A DNA stretch of 64,000 nt, from the NCBI GenBank assembly GCA_023091665.1, contig JALJCQ010000012.1, positions 3,348,001-3,412,000 on the forward strand, read 5' to 3'. The position numbers and the translations under genes are program-made. Below the pieces are notes generated by a model that saw only the letters and a program-made list of their open reading frames with translations, had not been told where the DNA came from and did not search any database. The DNA comes from Pythium myriotylum (Eukaryota; Oomycota; Peronosporomycetes; Pythiales; Pythiaceae). Position 1 is the stretch's first letter, and each line of letters begins with the position of its first letter. Shown piece by piece: positions 39,526 through 48,300 of this stretch.

Positions 39526-41190
39526 CTAACAAAAAACAACATCGCCGCGCAAGTGGACGTGCTTCTCGAGAGCCTCAATAACTGAATCCGCGTCGTCTTT
39601 CTCGGCGCAAAACTCTTCGACTTGTGCAGGCGTGAGTGGCTTGCGGCTTGTGAGGTTCCCGTCGAACACGTCGTCGACGCGCCGCTTCTGGGACTCGGTG
39701 AGCTTGGTCTGACAGTAGTACTCGATCATCTCCTGCGCGCCGTTCGCGTTCATGTGCGAGAGCAGCAGCATCTTGTTCACGCGGCCAGGTCGGATCAACG
39801 CCGCATCGAGACTCTCTGGGTGGTTGGTCGTCATGATGACGATACGACCAGGGCAGTCAATGACGCCGTCGAGCACGTTGAGTAGCCCGGACAAGTTGAG
39901 TTTGTCGTTGTCCTCCTTGGGTTTCATGGCCGGCCCAACCATCGTCTCCATGAGCACATCGTCGAGGTCATCAGCGTGCGACTCCACTTTCTTCTTGCTC
40001 TGCGCGCGCTGTAGAGAGGCTCTCTTGCTCTCCTTTTGCTCGAGTTTTCGCGAAGTTACGATTTTGGATGCGGCGTCGATGTCCTCCATCACAAATACTA
40101 CATCTTTGAAAGTGAGTGTGATGGGCATATCGCGGTCTTGAACGGCGAACTTGAGATCGAAGACAGCATCCATGAGCTCCTGGTTGGACTTAATTTTTGA
40201 CAGGTTGATGGTCACGATGTGGCGCTTGGTGTACTGCGCGATCGCCTTGATGAGACTCGTCTTGCCTGTACCTGGTGGGCCGTGGAGCAAAAACCCGAGT
40301 TTATACGGAAAGCCACGGATCGCAAACTTGCCGGTCTTGCCCATGAAATCGTCCAACAGCGACAGCACCTGCGGCTTGTCGTCAAAGAAGAGATTCTCGA
40401 ACGTTTTTTCTTCTCCTAGTGCGTAGCGTTTGTACGCGACGACCTGCTGGTTTGCATCATATTGTGATGCTTTGGTCCCCGCCTGCAGGTAAAAGTACCG
40501 CGCCTTGTCCTTCTTGTTCTGTGTGCGGTCTCGCTCCTGATACTGCGAGAAGGCCTTCTCGATCAGCGCGTCGATTCGCTTGGTGCCGTCCTTGAGAGAG
40601 GAGCGAAGCACATACTTGACCGTGTTCTCCTTGATCTTGTTGGCGCTCTTATCCTCGCCTTGGCTATCCGTGGTTGAGTCTTCTTGACGGAACTCGATCC
40701 CTTTCTCGACTTCGATCCACTCGCCAAGAAGAGGTAGGTCCTCGATCACCAGCTTGTCTGCCGCAGTTAGTGGCTTCGTCTCAAGCGCGGAATCGTGCTC
40801 GCCACTCTCGCTGGCCTTAAGCTTGTCCTTGTTCTTGGGTTTATCCGTGAGTCCACACCGCGCGCTCTTGTTATGGAGATCAATGACATCTCCCAGATAC
40901 GCCGCCAGTGCCTTCTGCAGGATCTTGCTCTTCTGCTCGTCGTCCCAGATGAGTCCATATCGGTTGAATCGCTGCGACGACACGATCTCTCTCGTGACAT
41001 ACTTGAGTTTCTTGGGCGGGAAGAAGAGGTTCTTGAGCATCGTGAAGAGCGACGTCTGCGAGGCCTGGACGGCCGCCATGAGTCGCTGGATCAGCACGGG
41101 CACGATCATGCACAGCAGCGCATCGACCAAGAGGTTGTGCGTGCGCAGCGTGTTGATGAGCCCAAACTCGATGGCCGTGGAGCTGCTCAT
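39526..41190 (-). CDS. BCS1-like AAA ATPase, copy 1
   Basis: Product of 554 residues from the ATG at 41190. That start matches the paralogue at 45585 (MSSxTAIEFGLINT), and the longer frame upstream is not conserved. One N-terminal hydrophobic segment (DALLCMIVPVLIQRL) precedes a BCS1-type middle region and an AAA domain. Visible motifs are Walker A GPPGTGKTS (about residue 307), Walker B VVFVMEDID, the sensor MTTNHPE and the Arg finger region LIRPGRVNK. Between Walker B and the sensor is a charged Lys/Glu-rich insertion. BCS1 is a mitochondrial inner-membrane translocase that inserts the Rieske protein into complex III; plant relatives act elsewhere, so the location is open. Longer than canonical BCS1 (about 420-460). 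Confidence 0.9.
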   Translation of the reverse strand: MSSSTAIEFGLINTLRTHNLLVDALLCMIVPVLIQRLMAAVQASQTSLFTMLKNLFFPPKKLKYVTREIVSSQRFNRYGLIWDDEQKSKILQKALAAYLGDVIDLHNKSARCGLTDKPKNKDKLKASESGEHDSALETKPLTAADKLVIEDLPLLGEWIEVEKGIEFRQEDSTTDSQGEDKSANKIKENTVKYVLRSSLKDGTKRIDALIEKAFSQYQERDRTQNKKDKARYFYLQAGTKASQYDANQQVVAYKRYALGEEKTFENLFFDDKPQVLSLLDDFMGKTGKFAIRGFPYKLGFLLHGPPGTGKTSLIKAIAQYTKRHIVTINLSKIKSNQELMDAVFDLKFAVQDRDMPITLTFKDVVFVMEDIDAASKIVTSRKLEQKESKRASLQRAQSKKKVESHADDLDDVLMETMVGPAMKPKEDNDKLNLSGLLNVLDGVIDCPGRIVIMTTNHPESLDAALIRPGRVNKMLLLSHMNANGAQEMIEYYCQTKLTESQKRRVDDVFDGNLTSRKPLTPAQVEEFCAEKDDADSVIEALEKHVHLRGDVVFC

Positions 41191-41570
41191 GGTGGCTTGA
41201 GGGTCAGCGCGCGAGATCGCGAGTGCGCGACGTCGATCGAATGGAAAAAGTGAAAGAGAGCCAGAGACAACGGCGCCAACGTGGAACCACGCGTGAACCC
41301 AACGGTTGTGAACCCAAGCACCTAGCTCAGATCTCTTTGGTGATCTCGAGTGGCAAAGAAAGGACGTCGCCATCACTCTGAAGCCATTTTATTGGTCAAT
41401 AAAGTAGACTCAGGTCGGTTTTAAGGGAAATCGTTGAAGAGCTCTTCCCGATCGTGCTACCACTGTTCGACGCGTTGGGTTCACCCACAACGGAACGAGA
41501 CCCTCCATCCAACCTCTCGGGGTCTTGTGTTTGCCACTTTGCAACTTCCTCCCAGCTCAATAACGACGAT
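41191..41570. promoter_or_regulatory. Bidirectional intergenic region of divergent AAA pair
   Basis: 380 bases between two opposite ATGs. TTTCACTTTTTCC (minus, about 41240-41255) and CCACTTTGCAACTTCC (plus, about 41534) resemble FPR-type elements facing each gene. Confidence 0.4.
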
Positions 41571-43313
41571 ATGGCCGACCCAACCGTGGCCGTGGACCCG
41601 ACCAGTCTCCTGCACACCCAGCCACTGCCGCTGCACTCGCCAGTGGATCTGCTCGCGCTTGTCGAGTCATATCGCACGGGCATCCTGCTGCTGGACGGCA
41701 TCCTCGTGCTCCTTGTGCCGATCGTGATCCAGCAGTTTATCCTTGTGCTCCAGAATGAAGGCGACAGCTCCGTGACTGTGTTCGCAGCGTTGCTTGCATG
41801 GCTCTGGCCGGCTGAGGAAGACGAACGCGTTGAGCGCACGATTGAGATCACGCAACGGTACAACCGCGACGGATACAAGATCTGGGACTATGAGCAGAAA
41901 AATCACTTGCTGCAGAAGGCCATCTCGCAGTATCTCTCGGATATCCTGGACCTGAACAACAAGGACGCCAAGTACGAGCTACTCGAGAAGCCACACGAGA
42001 ACGGAGCCGATGGGGACAGCGACGACGAGGATGACGACGAAGACGGTGATAGCACAAGTGAGATTGAGTCGCTGCGTGTGCGCCCACTCCCTCTCACCAA
42101 CACGTGGATAGAGGTGGAGAAGGGGTTGATGTTCCGCCACGAGATTGTGACACCCGAGAACCCTGGAGACAACAAAGGCGTCACAGACACCAAGATCATT
42201 TATCGCCTGTCGTCGAAGTCCACGGATGGATCAAGCCAAATCGAAGACTTTATTGCCCGCGCGTTTGCCAAGTATCAAGAGAACGAACGTCGCAAGGTGA
42301 AGGAGGACAAATCTCGATACTTCTACATCCAGTCCGGTATGAAGGCATCCAGCACAGACGCCAACCAGCAGGTCGTAGCTTACAAGCGATACGCGTTAGG
42401 CGAGGAAAAGACTTTCGACAACCTGTTCTTTGACGAGAAGCAGCAAGTACTGCAGTTACTCGACAACTTTGCGAACAAGACGGGTAAGTTTGCGATCAAA
42501 GGTTTCCCCTACAAGCTCGGGTTTCTGCTTCATGGTCCTCCGGGTACGGGCAAGACTAGTTTGATCAAGGCAATCGCACAGTATACAAAGCGCCACATTG
42601 TCACAATCAATCTCGGCAAGATCAAGTCGAACCAAGAACTGATGGACGCCGTCTTTGACTTGAAATTCGCCGTGGACGGCTTGGACTCGCCCGTCGAGTA
42701 CACCTTCAAAGACGTGATCTTTGTCATGGAAGATATCGATTGCGCCTCGTCAATCGTCAACAAACGTGGTGGCGATGCAGAAGAGACTCAAAGAACGGAC
42801 AAGCCATTGTCTGAACTTGGTGGAAGTGCGAAGAAGCTTGTGAGAGCCGCCTCGACCACCGATGACAAGAAGAATGGTGACGAGAAAAAAACAGACGAAG
42901 AGAAGCTCATGTCGATGGTAATCAAGATGGTGCTCGATGACGAGAAAAAGAATTCCAAGCTGAACTTAGCTGGCCTGCTGAACGTACTAGACGGCGTAAT
43001 TGATTGCCCTGGTCGTATCATTGTCATGACCACAAATCATCCTGAGAAGCTTGACCCAGCCCTCATTCGCCCCGGTCGTGTGAACAAGAACTTGCTGCTT
43101 TCTTACATGAACGCAAAGCAGGTGTGCCAAATGATCGAGTACTACACGATGACAACGCTCTCGGAAGACCTTATCGAGCGCATAAAGCGCGTGTTTGAGA
43201 AAGACTCGAAGCTTGTTTCGCCCGCCGAAGTCGAGGAGATGTGCGCCGAGTTTGACTCCACCGAGAAGATCGTGCAAGGGCTCGAGAAGGTAGCCTTCGC
43301 GTCCCGATTTTGA
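41571..43313 (+). CDS. BCS1-like AAA ATPase, copy 2
   Basis: Product of 580 residues from the ATG at 41571 (the frame opens upstream with GTG only). N-terminal single hydrophobic segment (ILLLDGILVLLVPIVIQQF), then a BCS1-type region with a very acidic insertion near residue 145-165 (DSDDEDDDEDGD). The AAA domain follows with Walker A GPPGTGKTS (about 321), Walker B VIFVMEDIDCA, a Lys/Glu-rich insertion, sensor MTTNHPEKLD and LIRPGRVNK. Closest in the cluster to copy 1, with which it is divergently paired; both share DANQQVVAYKRYALGEEKTF almost letter for letter. The role is inferred as membrane-anchored unfoldase or translocase. Confidence 0.9.
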   Translation: MADPTVAVDPTSLLHTQPLPLHSPVDLLALVESYRTGILLLDGILVLLVPIVIQQFILVLQNEGDSSVTVFAALLAWLWPAEEDERVERTIEITQRYNRDGYKIWDYEQKNHLLQKAISQYLSDILDLNNKDAKYELLEKPHENGADGDSDDEDDDEDGDSTSEIESLRVRPLPLTNTWIEVEKGLMFRHEIVTPENPGDNKGVTDTKIIYRLSSKSTDGSSQIEDFIARAFAKYQENERRKVKEDKSRYFYIQSGMKASSTDANQQVVAYKRYALGEEKTFDNLFFDEKQQVLQLLDNFANKTGKFAIKGFPYKLGFLLHGPPGTGKTSLIKAIAQYTKRHIVTINLGKIKSNQELMDAVFDLKFAVDGLDSPVEYTFKDVIFVMEDIDCASSIVNKRGGDAEETQRTDKPLSELGGSAKKLVRAASTTDDKKNGDEKKTDEEKLMSMVIKMVLDDEKKNSKLNLAGLLNVLDGVIDCPGRIIVMTTNHPEKLDPALIRPGRVNKNLLLSYMNAKQVCQMIEYYTMTTLSEDLIERIKRVFEKDSKLVSPAEVEEMCAEFDSTEKIVQGLEKVAFASRF

Positions 43314-43887
43314 TAATATACGTCTACAAATCGTTCTGACAAAGAAATCTGTGATGTTGGCCATGTTAGCTAGAGTCACATACTTTTTTTGATGATGCAA
43401 GTGAAGTCCATTGAGTTCGTCTTGTGGATACTAATAGTTTGGGGGAGGGGGGGGCTGTTGCAATCAGGCCTATGAGGCTTCAACGCGGCGGCTCGGGAAG
43501 TTCCACCACGGGTCTTAGAGTCATATACTGACGTTGGGTCTTTTGCGATCGCCAACTCTTCTTGGCCTAATATTTGAGGAGCCACGAAATCGAAGCACCA
43601 TGAGATGATTCAGCCGCCGCCTTCACGGAGCAGTAGAGGCCGAGGGCGATGCCATCGCACACGCACATGCCATGAACAGAGCCATCACCTCGGTAGTTCT
43701 GGATAAACTTGCGAAAATATCACCGAGTATTACTAGTAGATATGAAATGAGGGGGTGCGTAGGAGCTCTTTCGGTTCAATGCCGCTCAGAGCAAAGCGAT
43801 CGCCAACAAAGGTCCTCATGGGTGTTGATCTATTTATTGACTTGTGTCATGCTTGAGTGCGCTATTGTACAGCTTCAATATGTAGAC
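43314..43887. other. Convergent intergenic region, nothing recognised
   Basis: Between the 3' ends of copies 2 and 3. A short G run lies at 43441-43453. Confidence 0.45.
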
Positions 43888-45585
43888 TTATGCTCCGCGG
43901 GCCGAAGGGGAGAATCCAGTGCCAGTGGCGAAACCGATCGTCTTCAATTCAGCGAGAATTTCGTCGATCTCGTCATACTCGGCACAAAACTCCTCGATCT
44001 CAGCAGGCGTAAAGCGCTTGATGCCGTCAGCCTCAATGGTTGCTCGGAGTTCATCTACTTGATCATTTGTCATGGTGGTGAGGCAGTAGTACTCGAGCAT
44101 CTGCTGGATTTCGCGCCACCCCATGTAGTTCATCAGCAACTGCTTGTTTACACGACCGGGACGAATAAGCGCGGGGTCTAGCTTTTCTGGGTGGTTGGTC
44201 GTCATGATGATGATACGACCTGGGCAGTCGACGACGCCATCGAGTACGTTGAGCAAACCGGACAAGTTGAGCAGGTCGGTTGTTGGGGTGGGCTTGAGTA
44301 GCGGCCCGACCATGATCTCTTCGTCACTCTTCTCCGCCTTCTTCTGGCTCTCGCGCATGCGCTTGACGCGGGCTTCTTCGCGTGCGATCTGCGCTTCATT
44401 CTGGCGCGATGCTACAACATTTGACGCGCAATCGACGTCCTCAAGCACAAAAACCACGTCTTCGAAAGAGAGGTGAACGGGCCAGTCTTGCCCTTCGATG
44501 GCAAACTTCAGATCAAACACAGCGTCCATCAACTCTTGGTTCGTTCGGATCTTGGCCAAGTTGATGGTAACAATATCGCGCTTGGTGTGTTGCGCAACGG
44601 CCTTGATCAAGCTTGTCTTGCCCGTACCTGGAGGCCCGTGAAGCAACAAACCAAGCTTGTAGGGGAATCCCTTGATTGCAAATTTGCCTTTCTTGCCCGT
44701 GAAGTTATTGAGCAACTGGAGTACGCAGTCTTTTTCAGAGAAGAACAGATTTTCGAAGGTCTTGTCTTCGCCAAGCTCGTACCGTTTGTACGCGACGACC
44801 ACGTTGCTGGGTGAGCCTTCCTCTCCGGCGTTGAGATCTTTCACACCGGTCTGAATGTACAGGTACCGCGTAGTTTCGTCATTGTATTGGCGGTGCTGTT
44901 CTTCCTGGTACTCCGCGAAGGCGCGGCGCACGAAAGCATCAATTAGCTGTGAACCGTTCGGATGTGAAGAGGTGAAGCGGAAGATGGTCTTGGTCTCGGA
45001 TACTTTTTTGCCCTTTGTCTGGTCTTCGCCTTCCGATTCTGGGCGAGCAATTTCGTGAAGGAATCTAATGTCCGGCGTCACGTTAATCCACTCGTCGGCA
45101 GGTGGCTGTGTGATAGGGGCGAGTCGGTAGATCTCGCTGCGATACATTCCGGTCTCCCAGTCGTAGTCGTCATCGTCATCATCATCCGACGAGCAACTCG
45201 TCACAGAAGAGGACGCTGCGTCGTCTACCTCGACTGACTTGGGCTTCTCTGCGAGCTCAACCTTGCCGTTCTTGTTCTTGAAACTGATGGTTTTGGCGAG
45301 GTAGGCGGAGACAGCTTTCTGGAGGATATGGTTCTTCTGTTCATTGTCCCAGACCTGTCCCCACTGGTTAAACCGCTGGACGACCTCAATCGTGCGCGTG
45401 ACCGTCGTCTCGTCCTCCTCGCCGAAGATCCAAACAAATATCGTTGACCACACTGCCGCAAATGTGAAGTTCTGGGTCACTCGTTGGATCACGAGCGGCA
45501 CGAGCATGCACAGCAGTGTGTCCATGAATACATTTCCTGTCCGGAAGGTGTTGATGAGCCCAAACTCGAGCGCCGTGGAACTCAT
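43888..45585 (-). CDS. BCS1-like AAA ATPase, copy 3
   Basis: Product of 565 residues. The N-terminus MSSTALEFGLINTFRTGN is followed by the membrane segment (FMDTLLCMLVPLVIQRV). Acidic stretch SCSSDDDDDDDYDWE near residue 130-145; AAA domain with Walker A GPPGTGKTS near 315, Walker B VVFVLEDVDCA, a charged insertion (QIAREEARVKRMRESQKKAE), sensor MTTNHPEKLD and LIRPGRVNKQ. The C-terminus FTPAEIEEFCAEYDEIDEIL is a conserved small alpha-helical lid segment of the family. Same family and likely same biochemistry as its neighbours. Confidence 0.9.
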   Translation of the reverse strand: MSSTALEFGLINTFRTGNVFMDTLLCMLVPLVIQRVTQNFTFAAVWSTIFVWIFGEEDETTVTRTIEVVQRFNQWGQVWDNEQKNHILQKAVSAYLAKTISFKNKNGKVELAEKPKSVEVDDAASSSVTSCSSDDDDDDDYDWETGMYRSEIYRLAPITQPPADEWINVTPDIRFLHEIARPESEGEDQTKGKKVSETKTIFRFTSSHPNGSQLIDAFVRRAFAEYQEEQHRQYNDETTRYLYIQTGVKDLNAGEEGSPSNVVVAYKRYELGEDKTFENLFFSEKDCVLQLLNNFTGKKGKFAIKGFPYKLGLLLHGPPGTGKTSLIKAVAQHTKRDIVTINLAKIRTNQELMDAVFDLKFAIEGQDWPVHLSFEDVVFVLEDVDCASNVVASRQNEAQIAREEARVKRMRESQKKAEKSDEEIMVGPLLKPTPTTDLLNLSGLLNVLDGVVDCPGRIIIMTTNHPEKLDPALIRPGRVNKQLLMNYMGWREIQQMLEYYCLTTMTNDQVDELRATIEADGIKRFTPAEIEEFCAEYDEIDEILAELKTIGFATGTGFSPSARGA

Positions 45586-46197
45586 GGCTGTCTTGGGGTG
45601 TTTTGAAGAGTGAGATGAGAACGAAAGATACGTGGTCTACGTATTGGAGGACAGTTTGGCGCGATTGGCACTGTGAACCCAAGCTCATCCAGATCAACGA
45701 CACGACACGCTGGGCCTGGATGCCGATGGCACCTGCACTCACACACGACGTACCATCACTCACGAAAAGGCAACCTGAACCCAAGCTCACCACCAACAGC
45801 TGACTCGATCGAAACCCACAAAAGACCAAGCCACCTTGGCCAGATGGCTGTTCGAGTACTGAAGGTGTGTTCTCCAACAGTGAAATTGAAGTTCGTCCAC
45901 TTTGTTCTCGCAATGAACCACGAAGGTTTTTTTTTTTTTTTTTCATCGTACATCTTTTTGACGACAAGCGCCTTTTAGGGACACGAACAGCTGGTAAAAT
46001 GGCTGCCCTCATTCTCAAAGTCTGCCGGATTGCCTCGAAAGTAGACCGCTGTGATTATATACTAGTTGGTACCAAGAGTAAGTAGTTCTCTGTGGCCAGT
46101 CCTTGCAACAAAACCACCACATTTCATATCCACGCGGTGGTCATGGCCACGAGGGAAAAGTTTGCAATCGTCTCTAATAAAATCTATGTTATTGTGT
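45586..46197. other. Intergenic with T17 run
   Basis: Upstream region of copy 3 and 3' flank of copy 4. A run of 17 T at 45927-45943. On the minus strand TCACTCTTCAAAAC (about 30 bases before the copy 3 ATG) is a weak Inr/FPR candidate. Confidence 0.45.
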
Positions 46198-47826
46198 TCA
46201 GTTGTTTGCATTTTGCAGCGCCCGAATGGCGTCGTCGACTGTATCATACTCAGCGCAGATCTCCTCAACATCTGCGGGAGTGAGCACGGCGTTCTCCATC
46301 GCTTGCTCGACCTGCTCTACCTCGTTTGCCATCAACGAAGCGTTGAAGTAGTACTCGAACATTTGCACCACCTGAGCTGCCCCCATAGGGCCGAGGAAGA
46401 GCTGCGCATTTACGCGACCAGGGCGAATGAGCGCAGGGTCAAGCTTCTCCGGGTGGTTGGTCGTCATGATCACGATCCTTCCGGGGCAGTCAATCACTCC
46501 GTCAAGCACATTGAGCAGGCCTGAGAGATTGAGCTTGTCGTTCGCCTGCGATGAGGTCGGTAGGCGGCGGCGACGCTCTGCTTTCTCGTCTTTATCTTTT
46601 TCATCGGTTCCAGCCCGTGTATGTACCACGGAGGCTCCCGCACAGTCGATATCCTCAAGCACGAAGACAACATCCTGGAAATCGAGAACGATCGGCAAGT
46701 CGCGGCCTTCAACAGGGAATCGCAGGTCAAACATGGCGTCCATGAGCTCCTGGTTGGTCTTAATCTTGGCCAGCGAGACCGAGACGATATGGCGTCTGGT
46801 GTGCTGGGCTACAGCCTTGATCAAACTCGTCTTGCCCGTTCCCGGAGGCCCATGCAGCAAGAGCCCTAGTTTGTAAGGGAAGCCCTTGATCGCGAACTTG
46901 CCTCGACGCTCCGTAAAGTTATCCAGCAGTGAGAGAATGCGGGTCTTGTCGGCGAAAAAGAGGTTCTTGAACGTCTTATCGTCGCCCAGTTTGTACCGCT
47001 TGAAGACGAGCTTTTTGATTGTCGGCGCGGCGCCATCCTTGTCTCCTCCATCTCCGCCGGCGTCGCTGGACGGCGCCTTCTGCTCTTGCACGGTCTGAAC
47101 GAACATGTACCGCGACGAGTCCTTGGCGCTCGTCAGCACCTCTCGCCTCTTGTATTGAAATAAAGCTTCCTTCACGAGCGCGTCAATCGCTTGCGAGGCA
47201 TCCGGACGCTTGCTTCGGAACCGGAAGGTCATCGTGATGCGCTTGCTCTCAGAGTCATTCTGTGGCTCTTCGTCCGGCGAGTCGCCGTTCCCGCTGAGCA
47301 CATACTGGAAGAACACGCCGGGCTCGACCTCGGCCCACGTCTCGGCGGCCGGCGCACCCGACACCTGAAGCTCGTGGAGTTGCTCGTACGTATAGTCACC
47401 ATCCGAGTCCTGCACGACCGAGATGTCGTCCTCCGTCTCGGCATCGCTCTTGGTCGAGTCGTCTTCCTCGTCGACCTTGTTCTTGGAGAGCTGGAGCACT
47501 TCGTCCGTGGGTTTGTCGAGCAGCTGGTACACCGTGTTGGTGCGCGAGGCTGCGAGGTTCATCTTGGTCGCGAGGTGCGCGGCGATCGCGCGCTGCAGCA
47601 TATGGTTGAGCTGCTGTGCCGGCGTGATGTTCACGTACCAGGGCGTGATGATCGACGTAGCGGCGATCTCACGCACGACGTAGCCGCGATCTGGATCCCC
47701 GACGATCAGCGCCTTGGTGCGTCGCAGCGCACGCCGCAGCAGCCGCGGCGTGAGCGCCACGTGCACCGTGAGCGGGATCGTGATGTAGAGCAGCGCCTCC
47801 ACGTACTTGTTCGAGTGGAGACGCAT
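46198..47826 (-). CDS. BCS1-like AAA ATPase, copy 4
   Basis: Product of 542 residues from the ATG at 47826, the most diverged of the five. It lacks the MSSTALEFG start and opens with MRLHSNKYVEALLYITIPLTVHV, whose hydrophobic part takes the place of the membrane segment. Acidic region around residue 115-150. AAA domain with Walker A GPPGTGKTS (about 324), Walker B VVFVLEDIDCAG, a short basic insertion (KAERRRRLPTSS), sensor MTTNHPEKLD and LIRPGRVNAQ. The position equivalent to the conserved Lys after RPGRVN is Ala here. It is preceded by a good core promoter and paired divergently with copy 5. Confidence 0.9.
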   Translation of the reverse strand: MRLHSNKYVEALLYITIPLTVHVALTPRLLRRALRRTKALIVGDPDRGYVVREIAATSIITPWYVNITPAQQLNHMLQRAIAAHLATKMNLAASRTNTVYQLLDKPTDEVLQLSKNKVDEEDDSTKSDAETEDDISVVQDSDGDYTYEQLHELQVSGAPAAETWAEVEPGVFFQYVLSGNGDSPDEEPQNDSESKRITMTFRFRSKRPDASQAIDALVKEALFQYKRREVLTSAKDSSRYMFVQTVQEQKAPSSDAGGDGGDKDGAAPTIKKLVFKRYKLGDDKTFKNLFFADKTRILSLLDNFTERRGKFAIKGFPYKLGLLLHGPPGTGKTSLIKAVAQHTRRHIVSVSLAKIKTNQELMDAMFDLRFPVEGRDLPIVLDFQDVVFVLEDIDCAGASVVHTRAGTDEKDKDEKAERRRRLPTSSQANDKLNLSGLLNVLDGVIDCPGRIVIMTTNHPEKLDPALIRPGRVNAQLFLGPMGAAQVVQMFEYYFNASLMANEVEQVEQAMENAVLTPADVEEICAEYDTVDDAIRALQNANN

Positions 47827-47843
47827 CGCTGTGGGAAGGACGC

Positions 47844-47860
47844 GGAGAATTGGAGAGTGA
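47844..47860 (-). promoter_or_regulatory. Inr+FPR core promoter of AAA copy 4
   Basis: Minus strand TCACTCTCCAATTCTCC, 17 bases before the ATG at 47826; it fits YCAYTYYNCAWTTY-type consensus. Confidence 0.65.
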
Positions 47861-48260
47861 GACCTTCAGCTGAGAAGCAGACAACAAACCCAAGCATGCG
47901 AGGAGGATGGGGCGAAGTGAGAAGGATAGGGTGGAAGGATGCGTTGGACATGAGACGGACACCTGAGTTCTCATGGACGTGGGCGTGAGTGAAGGTTATC
48001 TCAAAATAAGGTGATATTGAAGTGCAAAATTGCTGAAGTAGGTGATACTGGGGTTTGATATCTACAAAAATCAAATGAGTTTGTCGTCTTTTGTAACAAT
48101 GAATGATGGGTGCGAGTGCACCCAAGCACCTTTGTTTCCAGCTTCTTGGGTTCATGTTGCGGAGTTTTGTCAGCACCAGAGCCTTGGGTGCATTCGATTT
48201 CAGCTGACAGTGGGTCGTGTCGCAACTTCGGAGATGCGTCAGCGTTCTCTCTCTCGCTTC
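47861..48260. other. Divergent intergenic region, nothing recognised
   Basis: Between the divergent promoters of AAA copies 4 and 5. No coding content supported. Confidence 0.45.
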
Positions 48261-48276
48261 GCTCATTCCGCATCTT
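48261..48276 (+). promoter_or_regulatory. Inr+FPR core promoter of AAA copy 5
   Basis: TCATTCCGCATCTTCC, 24 bases before the ATG at 48301. Confidence 0.65.
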
Positions 48277-48300
48277 CCAGTCTTCCTCCCACTCGCAACC

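Noticed and set aside
41191..41376. 62-codon N-terminal extension of AAA copy 1
   Set aside because: Not conserved in the paralogues; MSSSTAIEFG at 41190 aligns with the start of copy 3, and the region belongs to the divergent promoter.
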